Assembly (NCBI RefSeq): GCF_010820665.1
Contig: NZ_JAAIKC010000010.1
Coordinates: forward strand, 124,001-188,000
Direction: 5' to 3'
DNA from: Paenibacillus sp. SYP-B3998
GTDB lineage: Bacteria > Bacillota > Bacilli > Paenibacillales > NBRC-103111
Length of the DNA stretch: 64,000 nt
The notes beneath the pieces were generated by a model. It was not told the DNA's origin, did not search any database, and worked only from the letters and a program-made list of their open reading frames with translations. Position numbers and translations under genes: made by a program. This document shows, piece after piece, positions 1 through 8,899 of this stretch (the stretch's first letter is position 1; the number at the start of each line of letters is the position of its first letter).

Positions 1-828
1 TCTACTTGGATCATCGAACAGTACATTAGGTTAGTGCATATTATATAATTGGCCAAGATTGTCTTGGGAGCTGAACGAATCGACGCATTGCGCTTGCTGG
101 AAAGAGAAGAGTAAGTGGATATTGAGATAAGTGTGGATCTAATTATTATGATGGATGGAAAGATACCTCAGACAAACAATGATCTTCTTCGATTAGTAGA
201 GCCATACTTCTTAGTAACTGAACTTTCTCAAATGTTAAAGCAGTCTAACCGCTTGTAACTGCAAGAGTACAGAAGAAAAATTTCCACTCTTGGCTCTTGA
301 CAGAAAAACACCCTTCTTGTTTGATATCATGGTCATGTTGCTTCACGTTCTTGATCAATCCCGTTGAAAGCCGATCAATCGCCTACTATGCGCCTTGCAG
401 CCAGAATATTTCTTTTCCGATCTTAGGTACTTCACTGGCTGGAGGTGCACCTCGATGTTCGACGTGTATCCATTGCTCGACGCGCTGTATGCCGCGTTCA
501 AGTACGTCAAAGCACTCCTGATTTGGTTTAGTCACAGGTTACCACAGATTTTCCGGGCGCAACTTGTTCTGTTCTCTCCCGGAGCTTAGCACGTTCATTG
601 TCAAGCCGATGTACCTCTTTCAGTGCAAACATTAAAAGCTTATCCTCTCGCCCCTTCGGTTGAGCTTCGCCCACAGTCCATTTAAATGACCTCTTATTCA
701 ATCCATTCAAAATTCATTCGTTTATCATAGATATATATAGGTTAATTGGGTTTTAGTCTATTCTATTCTTTATTACTTCCTAGCTTCATAAATTCTAATA
801 ACTTGGAGGTCTATGAGATGCTATATCT
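1..828. other. Region without a convincing gene; decayed coding fragments
   Basis: No intact gene can be supported here. Two short stretches look protein-like. On the plus strand 115-258, from a GTG, would give 47 residues. On the minus strand about 395-710, two reading frames (one ending near 528, the next carrying a peptide with the string ECFDVLERGIQ) look like pieces of one broken gene. Neither resembles a family I recognise. The pattern of short, frame-broken, plausible peptides suggests old remnants, but chance open frames are equally possible. Confidence 0.35.
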
Positions 829-872
829 AAATAAAGCCAGCTTGCTTCATAGTGAGCTAGCTGGCTTTATTT
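829..872. terminator. Intrinsic terminator, probably bidirectional
   Basis: Thirteen-base perfect inverted repeat (AAATAAAGCCAGC / GCTGGCTTTATTT) with an 18-nt loop. It lies about 20 bases past the stop of the minus-strand XRE regulator, and T-rich arms flank both sides. Confidence 0.75.
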
Positions 873-892
873 AGGGTAAAAGGATAAACTAT

Positions 893-1105
893 TCACATCA
901 TCTCAATGCGAAATAAATCTTCCAAATCTTTATCCAACAAGTCACTTAGCTTCTTGGCCGTCGCAGGACCTACAGATTTGACAGAGCGTTCCAGTAAGCT
1001 GATATACGCATGGCTTAAACCCGAATGCTTCGCTAACTCTCTTTGAGAGTACCCTTTAAGAATTCGCGCTTTAATGAATGCTTCGGTATTTGCCACAATC
1101 TTCAT
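893..1105 (-). CDS. Small XRE-family helix-turn-helix regulator
   Basis: A 70-residue protein that is almost entirely one Cro/C1-type helix-turn-helix domain. It contains GYSQRELAKHSGLSHAYIS followed by LLERSVKSVGPATAKKLSDLL, the usual recognition and dimer-side helices of phage- or ICE-like XRE repressors. The frame stays open upstream to 1183, but a TTGCAA-16-TATAAT promoter lies at 1152-1179, so transcription should begin downstream of that and the ATG at 1105 (or the adjacent one at 1108) is more likely. It is followed by a strong terminator. A DNA-binding repressor role is family knowledge; targets are unknown. It may be a leftover of a mobile element next to the decayed segment. Confidence 0.8.
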   Translation of the reverse strand: MKIVANTEAFIKARILKGYSQRELAKHSGLSHAYISLLERSVKSVGPATAKKLSDLLDKDLEDLFRIEMM

Positions 1106-1151
1106 CATATCCGCCGTCTGCCCCCGTTCTCGTTTTGTTCCCCTAATAACC

Positions 1152-1179
1152 ATTATACCATTATTTTTTACTTTTGCAA
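1152..1179 (-). promoter_or_regulatory. Promoter of the small XRE regulator
   Basis: Minus-strand TTGCAA, 16-base spacer, TATAAT. The position decides in favour of the downstream start codon for the XRE gene. Confidence 0.55.
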
Positions 1180-1386
1180 CCAAATATGTTTACGTTAGTA
1201 TACAAAATAATTACCTAGCACTGATTCTAGATCTAAAATAAAGATGTTTAAGCCATACCCCTAATTCCAACCGACTTTATAACATTTTAAAAGCAACAAA
1301 AAATGCCATAATTCATTAGTCCAAGCACAATGAACCGCTATACGTACCTCTAAACACCTATAGATTTCATAAACTTGATCGGCAAA

Positions 1387-2142
1387 TTACATATTCCCTT
1401 CAATTGCAATTTCATCCACATGTTCTAGCGTTGTTATCACCCACCGACTTACATAATCTATAAATTCGGCGCTAGATGGGTTATTGATTGCAAGTTGCGT
1501 CCAATGCTTCAGGATGATTTTCCATTCCGGCTTACTAACAAAATTCATGCCCGTGTGGTCAAAATCCTCAAAGCCTGTAACCTTACGCGGATATACCGCC
1601 TTGATTCCCTCATATAAAACATGAAAATCCTCACGATATATCCATAAGCTAGCACCCAGATTTTCACGCCAACGTCCCTGCTCATCTTCTGCATAAGGCA
1701 GCAAAGCATAGCCAATTTTCCCATCTGTACGATGATGAAATTGCCGTACATCGATGACTTTCCCTCTTTCATCGATATGAAGCGTTAAGGTGGGATGCGC
1801 CATATATGCTTTCATTTGCAAGACGATTTTCTCGAATTGCTTCCGCCTGCTGTTATCTTCCAAACGATTAAAAAAGCTGCATTTCAATAGGAAATGCCCG
1901 CTCCATCTCTCTTGCTCCACCCATTCAAAAAGAAACAATTCTTGGGTTGTTCGATCCGGTCTACCTGAATTTATCCACTCAAAAAAAGCTGTTTCCTCTT
2001 GTACTGCTGTTATAGAAAAGCCCGTTTCAACAAGAAAGAAGTTAGCTATACCAAAATAATCGATCAAAAACGATTTGATCCGTAGCTTTTGTTCGTGAAG
2101 TGTTAAATACGATGTGCAAGCCACTTCAATGTCATAACGCAA
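1387..2142 (-). CDS. Hypothetical protein, 251 residues
   Basis: I do not recognise this family. The protein is soluble by eye, rich in aromatic residues (many W, F and Y), with no signal peptide or membrane segment. The start is a TTG at 2142 with an AAGGGAG ribosome binding site eight bases upstream. It lies 50 bp downstream of the MmyB-type regulator on the same strand and could be in its operon; no terminator is visible between them. A minus-strand frame inside 1545-1772 and a plus-strand one at 1790-2059 are shadows. Function is left open. Confidence 0.65.
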   Translation of the reverse strand: MRYDIEVACTSYLTLHEQKLRIKSFLIDYFGIANFFLVETGFSITAVQEETAFFEWINSGRPDRTTQELFLFEWVEQERWSGHFLLKCSFFNRLEDNSRRKQFEKIVLQMKAYMAHPTLTLHIDERGKVIDVRQFHHRTDGKIGYALLPYAEDEQGRWRENLGASLWIYREDFHVLYEGIKAVYPRKVTGFEDFDHTGMNFVSKPEWKIILKHWTQLAINNPSSAEFIDYVSRWVITTLEHVDEIAIEGNM

Positions 2143-2191
2143 TAATAGAACTCCCTTCTGATTGTGGGAACGGCACCGATTTCATACAAGT

Positions 2192-3055
2192 TCATCTCAC
2201 TACGCTCTGATCCCGATCACCCAGTTTGCTCATCAATTGTCTAATCTTAATATCCGTATCGGAACCAACCGATGGTGTATACACGCTGCACCTGAGGTCA
2301 GTCCTCCCCTGAACCTGTAAGGTCGTTAAATCAAACAGCATTTTACCCACTTTCGCATGGCGAAATTCAATAAACACATCTGGCGCAGAGCTGACATCTC
2401 CTTGATGCCAAAAATTGCGAAAATCCGGGTTGCGTTCGCTAAGTTGCTGGATAAACTCGCTATACCAATTATCCCCAAGGTATTGACCATAATAGGAACG
2501 AAACATCGCCAGAAAGCCTCTTACAAAATCGCTCCAATTGACTGCCAGTGTTTTCAATTCTTTACGTGTAAATAACAACCAAATCATATTCCGTTCTTCT
2601 AACGGGATTAGCTCAAAATCAAGAAAAACGCCTGCCGCCGCTTGATTCCAGCCGACAATGTTACATCTGCGATCTGAAATAATCGCTGGACAATCGTGCA
2701 GCTCAAGTAATATTCGACTAAGCGCTGGGGTAATCGTTGGTGCGCTCTCCAGTACGACCGTCGAAGCAGGCTGCTCTAACGCCAGCATAAATAAATATTG
2801 ACGTTCATCTTCATTAAGCTGCAAAGCCAAAGCAATGCGATCCAGCACTTGAGCGGACATCTTGATGTCGCGCCCCTGTTCCAACCAGGTATACCAAGTG
2901 GTACTGACACCAGCCATCGCCGCGACTTCTTCTCTACGCAGTCCCGGCGTCCTTCTTCTGCCTCCCGTCAGCAGCCCGGCTTCGCTGGGTTGAATTTTGG
3001 CTCGGTGCGCAGTTAAAAACTCGGACAGAGCTTGTAATCTCTCTGTTGTATTCAT
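2192..3055 (-). CDS. MmyB-type XRE transcriptional regulator
   Basis: A 287-residue regulator. Residues about 1-75 hold an XRE helix-turn-helix with the family signature GGRRRTPGLRREEVAAMAGV and WYTWLEQGRD. The remainder matches the MmyB-like ligand-binding domain found in actinobacterial and Firmicute regulators (the NIVGWNQAA and ERNMIWLLF regions are typical). The start at 3055 has AGGAGG eight bases upstream; a TTG at 3079 gives a longer but less likely form. Such regulators usually control a neighbouring dehydrogenase, but no such gene is adjacent here. A promoter with an overlapping inverted repeat lies at 3090-3118, suggesting autoregulation. Confidence 0.88.
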   Translation of the reverse strand: MNTTERLQALSEFLTAHRAKIQPSEAGLLTGGRRRTPGLRREEVAAMAGVSTTWYTWLEQGRDIKMSAQVLDRIALALQLNEDERQYLFMLALEQPASTVVLESAPTITPALSRILLELHDCPAIISDRRCNIVGWNQAAAGVFLDFELIPLEERNMIWLLFTRKELKTLAVNWSDFVRGFLAMFRSYYGQYLGDNWYSEFIQQLSERNPDFRNFWHQGDVSSAPDVFIEFRHAKVGKMLFDLTTLQVQGRTDLRCSVYTPSVGSDTDIKIRQLMSKLGDRDQSVVR

Positions 3056-3089
3056 CCCTATTCCTCCTCGTGTTCTCAACCTAGCAGTT

Positions 3090-3118
3090 ATTATACCAGT
3101 ATAAACACTTACTTGTAA
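3090..3118 (-). promoter_or_regulatory. Promoter with overlapping operator-like palindrome
   Basis: Minus-strand TTACAA (3118-3113), 17-base spacer, TATAAT (3095-3090). The -10 is embedded in the inverted repeat TTATAC-CA-GTATAA at 3091-3104, a likely binding site for the regulator encoded just downstream. Confidence 0.55.
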
Positions 3119-3299
3119 TAGGATAAAAAGTGTGACAATCTAAGAAAAACAATCTTAGCGGATCCTGCCAGCCTCGTTTTACTATGGCAAACCTTTACGA
3201 GTATCCGCATGCCTACTCTCACTGCTTTAACATTCAACTCACAAATTATTCTTCATGAAGCTTGTAGATCGAACTCAAAAATTTAAGGAGGTTTTTATT

Positions 3300-4535
3300 A
3301 TGAAGCGCGTAGTCATTACAGGAATGGGTGTCGTCTCCCCGATCGGGAACGATGTGGACACGTTTTGGGGCCATTTAATTGAAGGAAAGTCGGGAATATC
3401 AAAGATTGATTCGATGGATGTGTCGGCTTACAAAACGGACTTCGCAGGTATCGTTCGTGACTTCAACCCAGAACCCCTCATTGACCGTCGAAATGTTCGT
3501 CGTATGGATCGCTATTGTCAGTTCGCTGTTGTTGCGGCTAAGCAAGCGCTTGAAGATGCTCAGCTTCATTTGGATGAAAGTAACGCTGAACGCGTTGGCG
3601 TTTATATCGGATCTGGTATCGGAGGCATCCAAACGATATTAGAAAACTACCGTACCCTCCTGACGCGCGGGCCAAGCCGGGTAAGTCCGACCGTTGTGCC
3701 CATGATGATCGCCAATATGGCGGCAGCGCAGGTCAGTATCCTGTTCGGCGCCAAAGGGCCCGTCCTCGCACCGGTTACCGCTTGCGCAACGGGCAATAAC
3801 GCCATAGGCGAGGCGTTCAAGCTGATCCAGCGCTCAGGCGCAGACGCCGTCATAGCTGGAGGCGCAGAAGCGACGGTCACGGACCTCGCGCTGGCGGGCT
3901 TCGGCAATGCGACGGCGCTGTCGACGCGCTGTGACGCGCCAGAGCAGGCAAGCCGCCCATTCGACGCGCAGCGGGACGGCTTCGTTGCCGCCGAAGGCGC
4001 TGGGGTGCTGGTGCTTGAGTCGCTCGAGCATGCCCAGCGGCGCGGCGCCCGCATCCATGCCGAAATTGTCGGCTATGGATCTAGTTCGGACGCCTACCAT
4101 ATTGTAGCGACCGATCCTGAAGGCTTAGGGGCATACCGAGCCATGCGCGAAGCGCTGGCAGACGCCGATCTCAAGGCCGAGGAGATCGACACGATCAACG
4201 CCCATGCGACTAGCACCATCGACGGGGATTTGTCCGAAACGCTAGCCATCAAGCGATTGCTTGGCAGCCGAGCGTATGACGTACCTATCAGCGCGAATAA
4301 GTCGATGATCGGCCACATGCTTGGCGCAGCCGGAGGGGTTGAAGCCGTCGCGTTAATTAAAACCTTGCAGACAGGCATCATCCCGCCAACAATTAATCTG
4401 GAGCATCCAGACCCGCAATGCGATCTCGATTATGTACCGCTTGTCGCAAGGCACGAGGCACCGCGTATCGGTTTATCAAATTCTTTTGGCTTTGGCGGAC
4501 ATAACGCTGTGCTTATTTTCAAAAAATACGAATAA
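3300..4535 (+). CDS. fabF: Beta-ketoacyl-ACP synthase II
   Basis: A 411-residue KAS II that elongates fatty-acyl-ACP with malonyl-ACP in the type II fatty acid synthase. The thiolase-fold catalytic triad is visible: Cys at about 162 in VTACATGNNA, His in INAHATSTIDGD and His in NKSMIGHMLGAAGG. It ends in the usual NSFGFGGHN loop. The ATG at 3300 has AAGGAGG eight bases upstream; the frame reads further upstream to 3255 without a ribosome site. The gene stands alone with no acpP or fabD beside it, so it may be a second copy or a specialised paralogue rather than the housekeeping enzyme. The middle of the gene (about 3660-4080) is visibly more GC-rich than its flanks. Confidence 0.93.
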   Translation: MKRVVITGMGVVSPIGNDVDTFWGHLIEGKSGISKIDSMDVSAYKTDFAGIVRDFNPEPLIDRRNVRRMDRYCQFAVVAAKQALEDAQLHLDESNAERVGVYIGSGIGGIQTILENYRTLLTRGPSRVSPTVVPMMIANMAAAQVSILFGAKGPVLAPVTACATGNNAIGEAFKLIQRSGADAVIAGGAEATVTDLALAGFGNATALSTRCDAPEQASRPFDAQRDGFVAAEGAGVLVLESLEHAQRRGARIHAEIVGYGSSSDAYHIVATDPEGLGAYRAMREALADADLKAEEIDTINAHATSTIDGDLSETLAIKRLLGSRAYDVPISANKSMIGHMLGAAGGVEAVALIKTLQTGIIPPTINLEHPDPQCDLDYVPLVARHEAPRIGLSNSFGFGGHNAVLIFKKYE

Positions 4536-4559
4536 GCGTCCCCTAATACCCTCACACGA

Positions 4560-4588
4560 TTGTAATTACTATAGTAAACTGTTACTAT
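4560..4588 (+). promoter_or_regulatory. Promoter with inverted repeat in spacer and -10
   Basis: TTGTAA (4560-4565), 17-base spacer, TACTAT (4583-4588). The perfect inverted repeat ATAGTAA-ACTG-TTACTAT (4571-4588) covers the spacer and the -10, a layout typical of an operator for an autorepressor. The gene downstream encodes an XRE protein. Confidence 0.6.
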
Positions 4589-4634
4589 CAAATTGTTAAC
4601 TAATGTTTACTTTCGTACGTGAGGGTGAGAAAGC

Positions 4635-5042
4635 ATGTATTTTTACGATAAATTAAAAGATATGCGTAAGTTGAAAGGCTTCACGATCCGTGAGTTAGCG
4701 GATCGCTCCGGCGTGTCTGCAGCCTATATTTCGCAGTTAGAAAATGGAAACCGAGGCGTTCCTTCCCCCGACGTATTGATGAAATTGTCTGAAGGATTGA
4801 ATACATCTTATTCTGAGCTGATGGAAATCGCGGGATATTTGGAGTCTTCACAAGCGAGTCCAACCGATCAACCCTTTCAAAGCAATCCCGTCAATCTGCG
4901 GCGATTTCTCCGTGAAAATGACTTGATGTTTGATGGCTTTGTACTAACACAAGAAGATAAAGAATGGATTGAGCGCATGCTCACTGTGTTGTTCTGGAAG
5001 GATCGCCAGCAGCAGAAGCCCGAAGAAGATGCAGCAAACTAA
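4635..5042 (+). CDS. XRE-family transcriptional regulator
   Basis: A 135-residue regulator. Residues about 5-65 are an XRE helix-turn-helix (GFTIRELADRSGVSAAYISQ then LENGNRGVPSPDVLMKLSEGL). The C-terminal part is acidic and helical with no recognised effector domain. The start ATG has GAGGGTGAG upstream. The promoter at 4560-4588 is overlaid by an inverted repeat, suggesting autorepression, and an intrinsic terminator follows at 5050. It resembles the ImmR/SinR-like short regulators of Bacilli, but nothing visible ties it to sporulation, biofilm or a mobile element. Confidence 0.88.
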   Translation: MYFYDKLKDMRKLKGFTIRELADRSGVSAAYISQLENGNRGVPSPDVLMKLSEGLNTSYSELMEIAGYLESSQASPTDQPFQSNPVNLRRFLRENDLMFDGFVLTQEDKEWIERMLTVLFWKDRQQQKPEEDAAN

Positions 5043-5049
5043 ATACAAA

Positions 5050-5084
5050 GGGATACCATCTCTATAGACGGTATCCCTTTTTTT
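5050..5084 (+). terminator. Intrinsic terminator
   Basis: GGGATACC / GGTATCCC stem, 12-nt loop, followed by seven T residues; directly after the XRE gene. Confidence 0.9.
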
Positions 5085-5203
5085 CATAAATTATAGGATT
5101 ATTCTGGTAAACCCCCAAATAGCTGGTGAGGAAAATTACACCCAAAAGCAAGCCTACGGCTTCGCGCACATAAAACTTCCGATTCAATCCCCCCCTCCCT
5201 TCG

Positions 5204-6091
5204 TCACCTGTTAAGCTCGACATCCGACTGTTCTTTACGATTCCGGTATGCTGCAGGCGTCACTTTTTTATAGGCTTTGAATACGCGAGAGAACGTTTGA
5301 TAGGAGCCATAGCCTACCTCGAAAGCAACATCTGCTATGCTCATTTGCGTAGACCGCAGCAATCCAACCGCATGCCGAATTCTAATTTCATGCAGGACAT
5401 GAACAAAACTATGACCGACATACCTCGTAAATAATTCACTCAAATGGGAGGCGCTGAAATGAAATTTTTCCGCTAATTCACCCAGTTTCAAATCATCCGC
5501 ATAATGCTTATGTACATAATAAATAACTTGCCATACTTGCCTCGCTCTCACACTCTGCGGAGGTTTTTCAACGGCCGTTTCAATGGTTCTCCGATGTCGA
5601 TCAAAACGTGCGAGCGCTTCAATCAAACCTGCACCTAAAAGAGCTGTTCGCCAACTATCCTTACCCTTATATTCTTCAAAAAGGCGATCTAAGAGCGCTT
5701 TCATGTAAATTCTGTCGTGTTCTTGAAATTGCGTAAACGGCGTGGTTCCATCCATTGGATCTAGGAATCGTTCGACGACTCCAAGACCAGAGAAAGCGCC
5801 AAGCCCTATATTCAGACCAAAGATACAATTGTATAAACGAAGCGTACTCCCCGGACGTGTATGAATTTCATGCACTTCATAAGGAAGTACGCAGGTAAAA
5901 GTCCCAGGTTTCATCGGATGAGACACACCATTTATGATCTCCGTGCCCTCGCCTTCCAAAACAAATGAAAACTCCATGAAATCATGACGATGCGTTGGAA
6001 AACCATGAGGCAATGTGTGAATGGCAAGATGAAAAGGAAAATCGCTGTTCATATTGGGATAATCCGTAAGATAAGCAGGATAAAGCGTCAT
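5204..6091 (-). CDS. AraC-family regulator with cupin sensor domain
   Basis: A 295-residue activator-type regulator. The N-terminal part (about 15-130) is a cupin-like ligand-binding domain (HTLPHGFPTHRHDFMEFSFV). The C-terminal part (about 185-285) carries the two AraC helix-turn-helix units, ending with the typical SIADVAFEVGYGSYQTFSRV and FKAYKKVTPAAYR. It is divergent from the TIM-barrel gene at 6237 across a 145-bp region with a 12-bp palindrome, so it probably regulates that gene in response to a sugar-like ligand. That link is inferred from position. Confidence 0.9.
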   Translation of the reverse strand: MTLYPAYLTDYPNMNSDFPFHLAIHTLPHGFPTHRHDFMEFSFVLEGEGTEIINGVSHPMKPGTFTCVLPYEVHEIHTRPGSTLRLYNCIFGLNIGLGAFSGLGVVERFLDPMDGTTPFTQFQEHDRIYMKALLDRLFEEYKGKDSWRTALLGAGLIEALARFDRHRRTIETAVEKPPQSVRARQVWQVIYYVHKHYADDLKLGELAEKFHFSASHLSELFTRYVGHSFVHVLHEIRIRHAVGLLRSTQMSIADVAFEVGYGSYQTFSRVFKAYKKVTPAAYRNRKEQSDVELNR

Positions 6092-6135
6092 CGATTCAAC
6101 CCTTTACGAAAATATGAGATAGATCAGGAAGATTT

Positions 6136-6147
6136 AGTATGCATACT
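6136..6147. promoter_or_regulatory. Palindrome between divergent AraC and TIM-barrel genes
   Basis: Perfect 12-bp palindrome AGTATGCATACT in the shared intergenic region, a candidate regulator site. Which regulator binds is unknown. Confidence 0.3.
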
Positions 6148-6236
6148 TGACTCTTATATTCTACCATAGGAATAAGCTAGGAGAACTAGTAATTCTGCGA
6201 AAAAGTGAAACTAAACACTTTATTAGGAGTGATTGT

Positions 6237-7088
6237 ATGATTAAAGGATTAACGAGTGCGGGGCTTGGATCAGACATCGGTAATCTAGCCACTTTTATTC
6301 AAAAGGCTTCACAATATGGATTTGAAGCTGTTGACACAACCGGAGCAGATTTAGAAACCTTCATTGAAGCTTACGGTTTGAAGGGCGCTAACACCTATTT
6401 GCAAGAACACGGCGTGCAAATAGGTGCTATAAGCCTTTCACCTCAGTGGCGCACCGATGAAGCTGAATTTCGCAACGGCTTGACCCATTTGGTACGTGAT
6501 GCAGAGGCAGCTGCATCGCTCGGTTGTACGGCATGCTGCACGTACGTGCTTCCCTCCACCGATTATCCTGCTGCACATTTCATGGCGTTGGCGACACGCC
6601 GACTTCGAACGTGCGCTCAAGTGCTCGGCGCCTTTGGCATTAAGCTCGGGCTTGAGTTTGTCGGCCCCCACCATTTGCGTACGCGCTGGAAACATCCATT
6701 TATTTGGGATCTGCACAGCACACTCGATTGGATCGAGACAATTGGAGAAAGCAATGTGGGACTGCTGTTCGACGCTTATCATTGGCATACCAATGAACAT
6801 ACCATTGCGGATATTTTACGATTGAAGCGTGAACAAATCGTACATGTCCACATCAATGACGCACCCCATGTCCCCATTTCTGAGGTATTAGACAATGAAA
6901 GGCTGTATCCAGGCGAAGGCGTAATTGATTTAGAAGGGTTCCTCCGAGCACTCCACAAGATCGGGTATGAGGGAATTATTTCCCAAGAAATACTCACTGC
7001 CCAGCCACCTAGAGAATCCTTGGAAACGCTGCTTCAAAGATCTAAAACAGGGTATGCGAAGGTTTATCGCGCCGCAGAACTCAAATAA
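6237..7088 (+). CDS. Sugar phosphate isomerase/epimerase-like TIM-barrel protein
   Basis: A 283-residue protein of the xylose-isomerase-like TIM-barrel superfamily (AP endonuclease 2 fold). Supporting strings are LGLEFVGPHHL, VGLLFDAYHWH and VHVHINDAP, with Glu, Asp and His residues at the barrel's metal site. Members isomerise or epimerise sugars, inosose or hydroxypyruvate. The substrate cannot be told from sequence. The ATG at 6237 has TAGGAG seven bases upstream; the frame opens earlier at 6147 without a ribosome site. The divergent AraC gene is the probable regulator. Confidence 0.87.
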   Translation: MIKGLTSAGLGSDIGNLATFIQKASQYGFEAVDTTGADLETFIEAYGLKGANTYLQEHGVQIGAISLSPQWRTDEAEFRNGLTHLVRDAEAAASLGCTACCTYVLPSTDYPAAHFMALATRRLRTCAQVLGAFGIKLGLEFVGPHHLRTRWKHPFIWDLHSTLDWIETIGESNVGLLFDAYHWHTNEHTIADILRLKREQIVHVHINDAPHVPISEVLDNERLYPGEGVIDLEGFLRALHKIGYEGIISQEILTAQPPRESLETLLQRSKTGYAKVYRAAELK

Positions 7089-7092
7089 AGAA

Positions 7093-7131
7093 AGAGGATC
7101 GATCCCCGAAACTCAAGGGGATTAATCCTCT
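7093..7131. terminator. Convergent-gene terminator
   Basis: Imperfect stem AGAGGATCGATCCCC / GGGGATTAATCCTCT between the convergent TIM-barrel and secreted-protein genes. The T-rich tail is on the minus strand, so it mainly serves the minus-strand operon. Confidence 0.6.
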
Positions 7132-7147
7132 GTCTGCCTACAAACTG

Positions 7148-8860
7148 TTATTTTACTGTTTTTAATAAACGTTTAGCTGTACCGCTTTGTGTATCGATGA
7201 CCTCATACACATTCACTGTGAAGGGATAACTGAATTGGTCCGTTGCAATGTTGCTTGCATCCAGGGTTTGCTTGCCGCTTATCAGCTTGTTCGTACCCGT
7301 TAAGACAGCGTCCTTCGAACCGACTACCCGTCCAACGCTGTCCACAATTTCGAATTTGATTTTGGAGAAGTTATTGTCAACGACAACATTTTCTTTTTGA
7401 GTAATATCAAGATCAAGACGGAATTTATACGTATAGGTCAAAGCTGCCGTTGTTTGGGTATTGACGGTTACATCATTAAATTTCAGATCGAACGGATACA
7501 TTGAAATCATGCCGTCCGTCGTTTCTTCCTGTACCTTGGTTTGCAAGGAGGCGATAGTCGTCATGTAAGGCGCAGCCGCTTGCGCATCGAGCAACTTCAT
7601 TGTGAAACCAGTATTTGTCTCGGATTGGGGCACGATATATGAATAGCTAACCACGTAGCTAAGGCCTGGATTCATCATCGCTGTCACATTCGTTTGACGA
7701 GCGCCTTGATACGTAACGCCTTGCGCGTTCGTCAATTCCGATAGGAACGCAGGTGCAGTTGTTGGCACATCGCTTGTATTCGTTAATTTGAACTTAGCCA
7801 CTGCGGTTTGATAGCCTTCACCCGGATTTTCATGCATATGCAATTCCATCAACGATACTTGCGTCTTCTTATCAACAACCGTAGTCAAAGCATCGAAAGC
7901 AATTGGAGTTCCAATTGTATACACCGGAGCTCCTGTATTCGATTGTTCGCCTTTAGGCCATGCAATTGCGACTTTCCCAGTAGCTAACGTTATTACTTGA
8001 CTCCCTCCTTTGGGTGCAAATGTGTCTGTAGAGACAATAAGGAGATTAGAAAGCGTAACGCCATTTTCGATTGGAACCGTAAAATGGATATATTTTTTCT
8101 CGCCAGCTTCTAAAGCGATCGGATCTGCCTCCGAGCGTTTGCCTTCATAGGTTTTTTGTTCGGATTGGGCATCTATTCGGAACGCAGGAACCGTCTCGCG
8201 CCCAGCACCTGGATTCTCAGCAAGTACGGTCACAACGGCTGCACGACCTGTGCTTGTATTTTGCATAGAAACCTCTAAAGGCGAATAAACAAGCCCTGAA
8301 TTCACGCCAGGTAGCGTAAACGGCTGCCCCCATTGTAACGCATCAAGCTTCTGCGGTGCTGAATTACCTGTACCGTACCAAACGTTTCCAGTTGGCATCG
8401 CTAGCAGCGTTGTTTCTATTTTTGGATATGCGTAGATGTCTACGTTAACAAAGGAAATTTGATCGATCTGGGTAATTTCCTTACTATCCACGGAAGTCAT
8501 ATACACGAGTTCGGTAATTTCCTTCGGCAGCAAAGCATCTTTATTGCTGGCGCTTGGTTTCAATGTGTAGACTACACCGCTTAAGGTGCGAACACGCAGC
8601 TCATGCTCAGGAACACGATTTTGCACATCCCCTCCGTTATAGAGACGAATTGTTGCAGAAATTTGTGAGCCCAATGCAGTCGGAGTCACAGCAACATTTT
8701 TTATCGCTGCCCGAATATCACTTGTTAGTCCATAATTTACAGAAGGAGCCTTTACGACAGACGCTGCTGAATCCGCTGCAAGAGCGGGTATTCCCCCTTG
8801 CAGAATCATTGTACCTAGCACGATTGCCGTTAAGCCTGTTTTCCAAGGTTTATTTTTCAT
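7148..8860 (-). CDS. Secreted beta-rich protein encoded with the RND pump
   Basis: A 570-residue exported protein of no family I can name. A signal peptide is clear (MKNKPWK, hydrophobic core, PALAADS cleavage region). The mature part looks like several Ig-like modules: at least three stretches share a pattern in which Tyr-x-Gly/Lys is followed by a Gly-turn and an alternating beta strand leading into IP or VP. No membrane anchor, LPXTG or SLH domain is present. The ATG at 8860 has AAGGAGAG nine bases upstream. It is the last gene of the RND operon, 39 bp after the adaptor, so it may be an extracellular partner of the pump. That role is inference. Confidence 0.8.
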   Translation of the reverse strand: MKNKPWKTGLTAIVLGTMILQGGIPALAADSAASVVKAPSVNYGLTSDIRAAIKNVAVTPTALGSQISATIRLYNGGDVQNRVPEHELRVRTLSGVVYTLKPSASNKDALLPKEITELVYMTSVDSKEITQIDQISFVNVDIYAYPKIETTLLAMPTGNVWYGTGNSAPQKLDALQWGQPFTLPGVNSGLVYSPLEVSMQNTSTGRAAVVTVLAENPGAGRETVPAFRIDAQSEQKTYEGKRSEADPIALEAGEKKYIHFTVPIENGVTLSNLLIVSTDTFAPKGGSQVITLATGKVAIAWPKGEQSNTGAPVYTIGTPIAFDALTTVVDKKTQVSLMELHMHENPGEGYQTAVAKFKLTNTSDVPTTAPAFLSELTNAQGVTYQGARQTNVTAMMNPGLSYVVSYSYIVPQSETNTGFTMKLLDAQAAAPYMTTIASLQTKVQEETTDGMISMYPFDLKFNDVTVNTQTTAALTYTYKFRLDLDITQKENVVVDNNFSKIKFEIVDSVGRVVGSKDAVLTGTNKLISGKQTLDASNIATDQFSYPFTVNVYEVIDTQSGTAKRLLKTVK

Positions 8861-8899
8861 GAGAGTACTCTCCTTATTGTACGATTTCACATAGATGTT

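Noticed and set aside
297-589. Plus-strand frames near the left edge
   Set aside because: No ribosome sites, Cys- and Ser-rich composition typical of noncoding frames; the opposite strand looks more protein-like.
3647-4381. Minus-strand frames opposite fabF
   Set aside because: Antisense shadows of a GC-rich conserved enzyme; no ribosome sites or family features.
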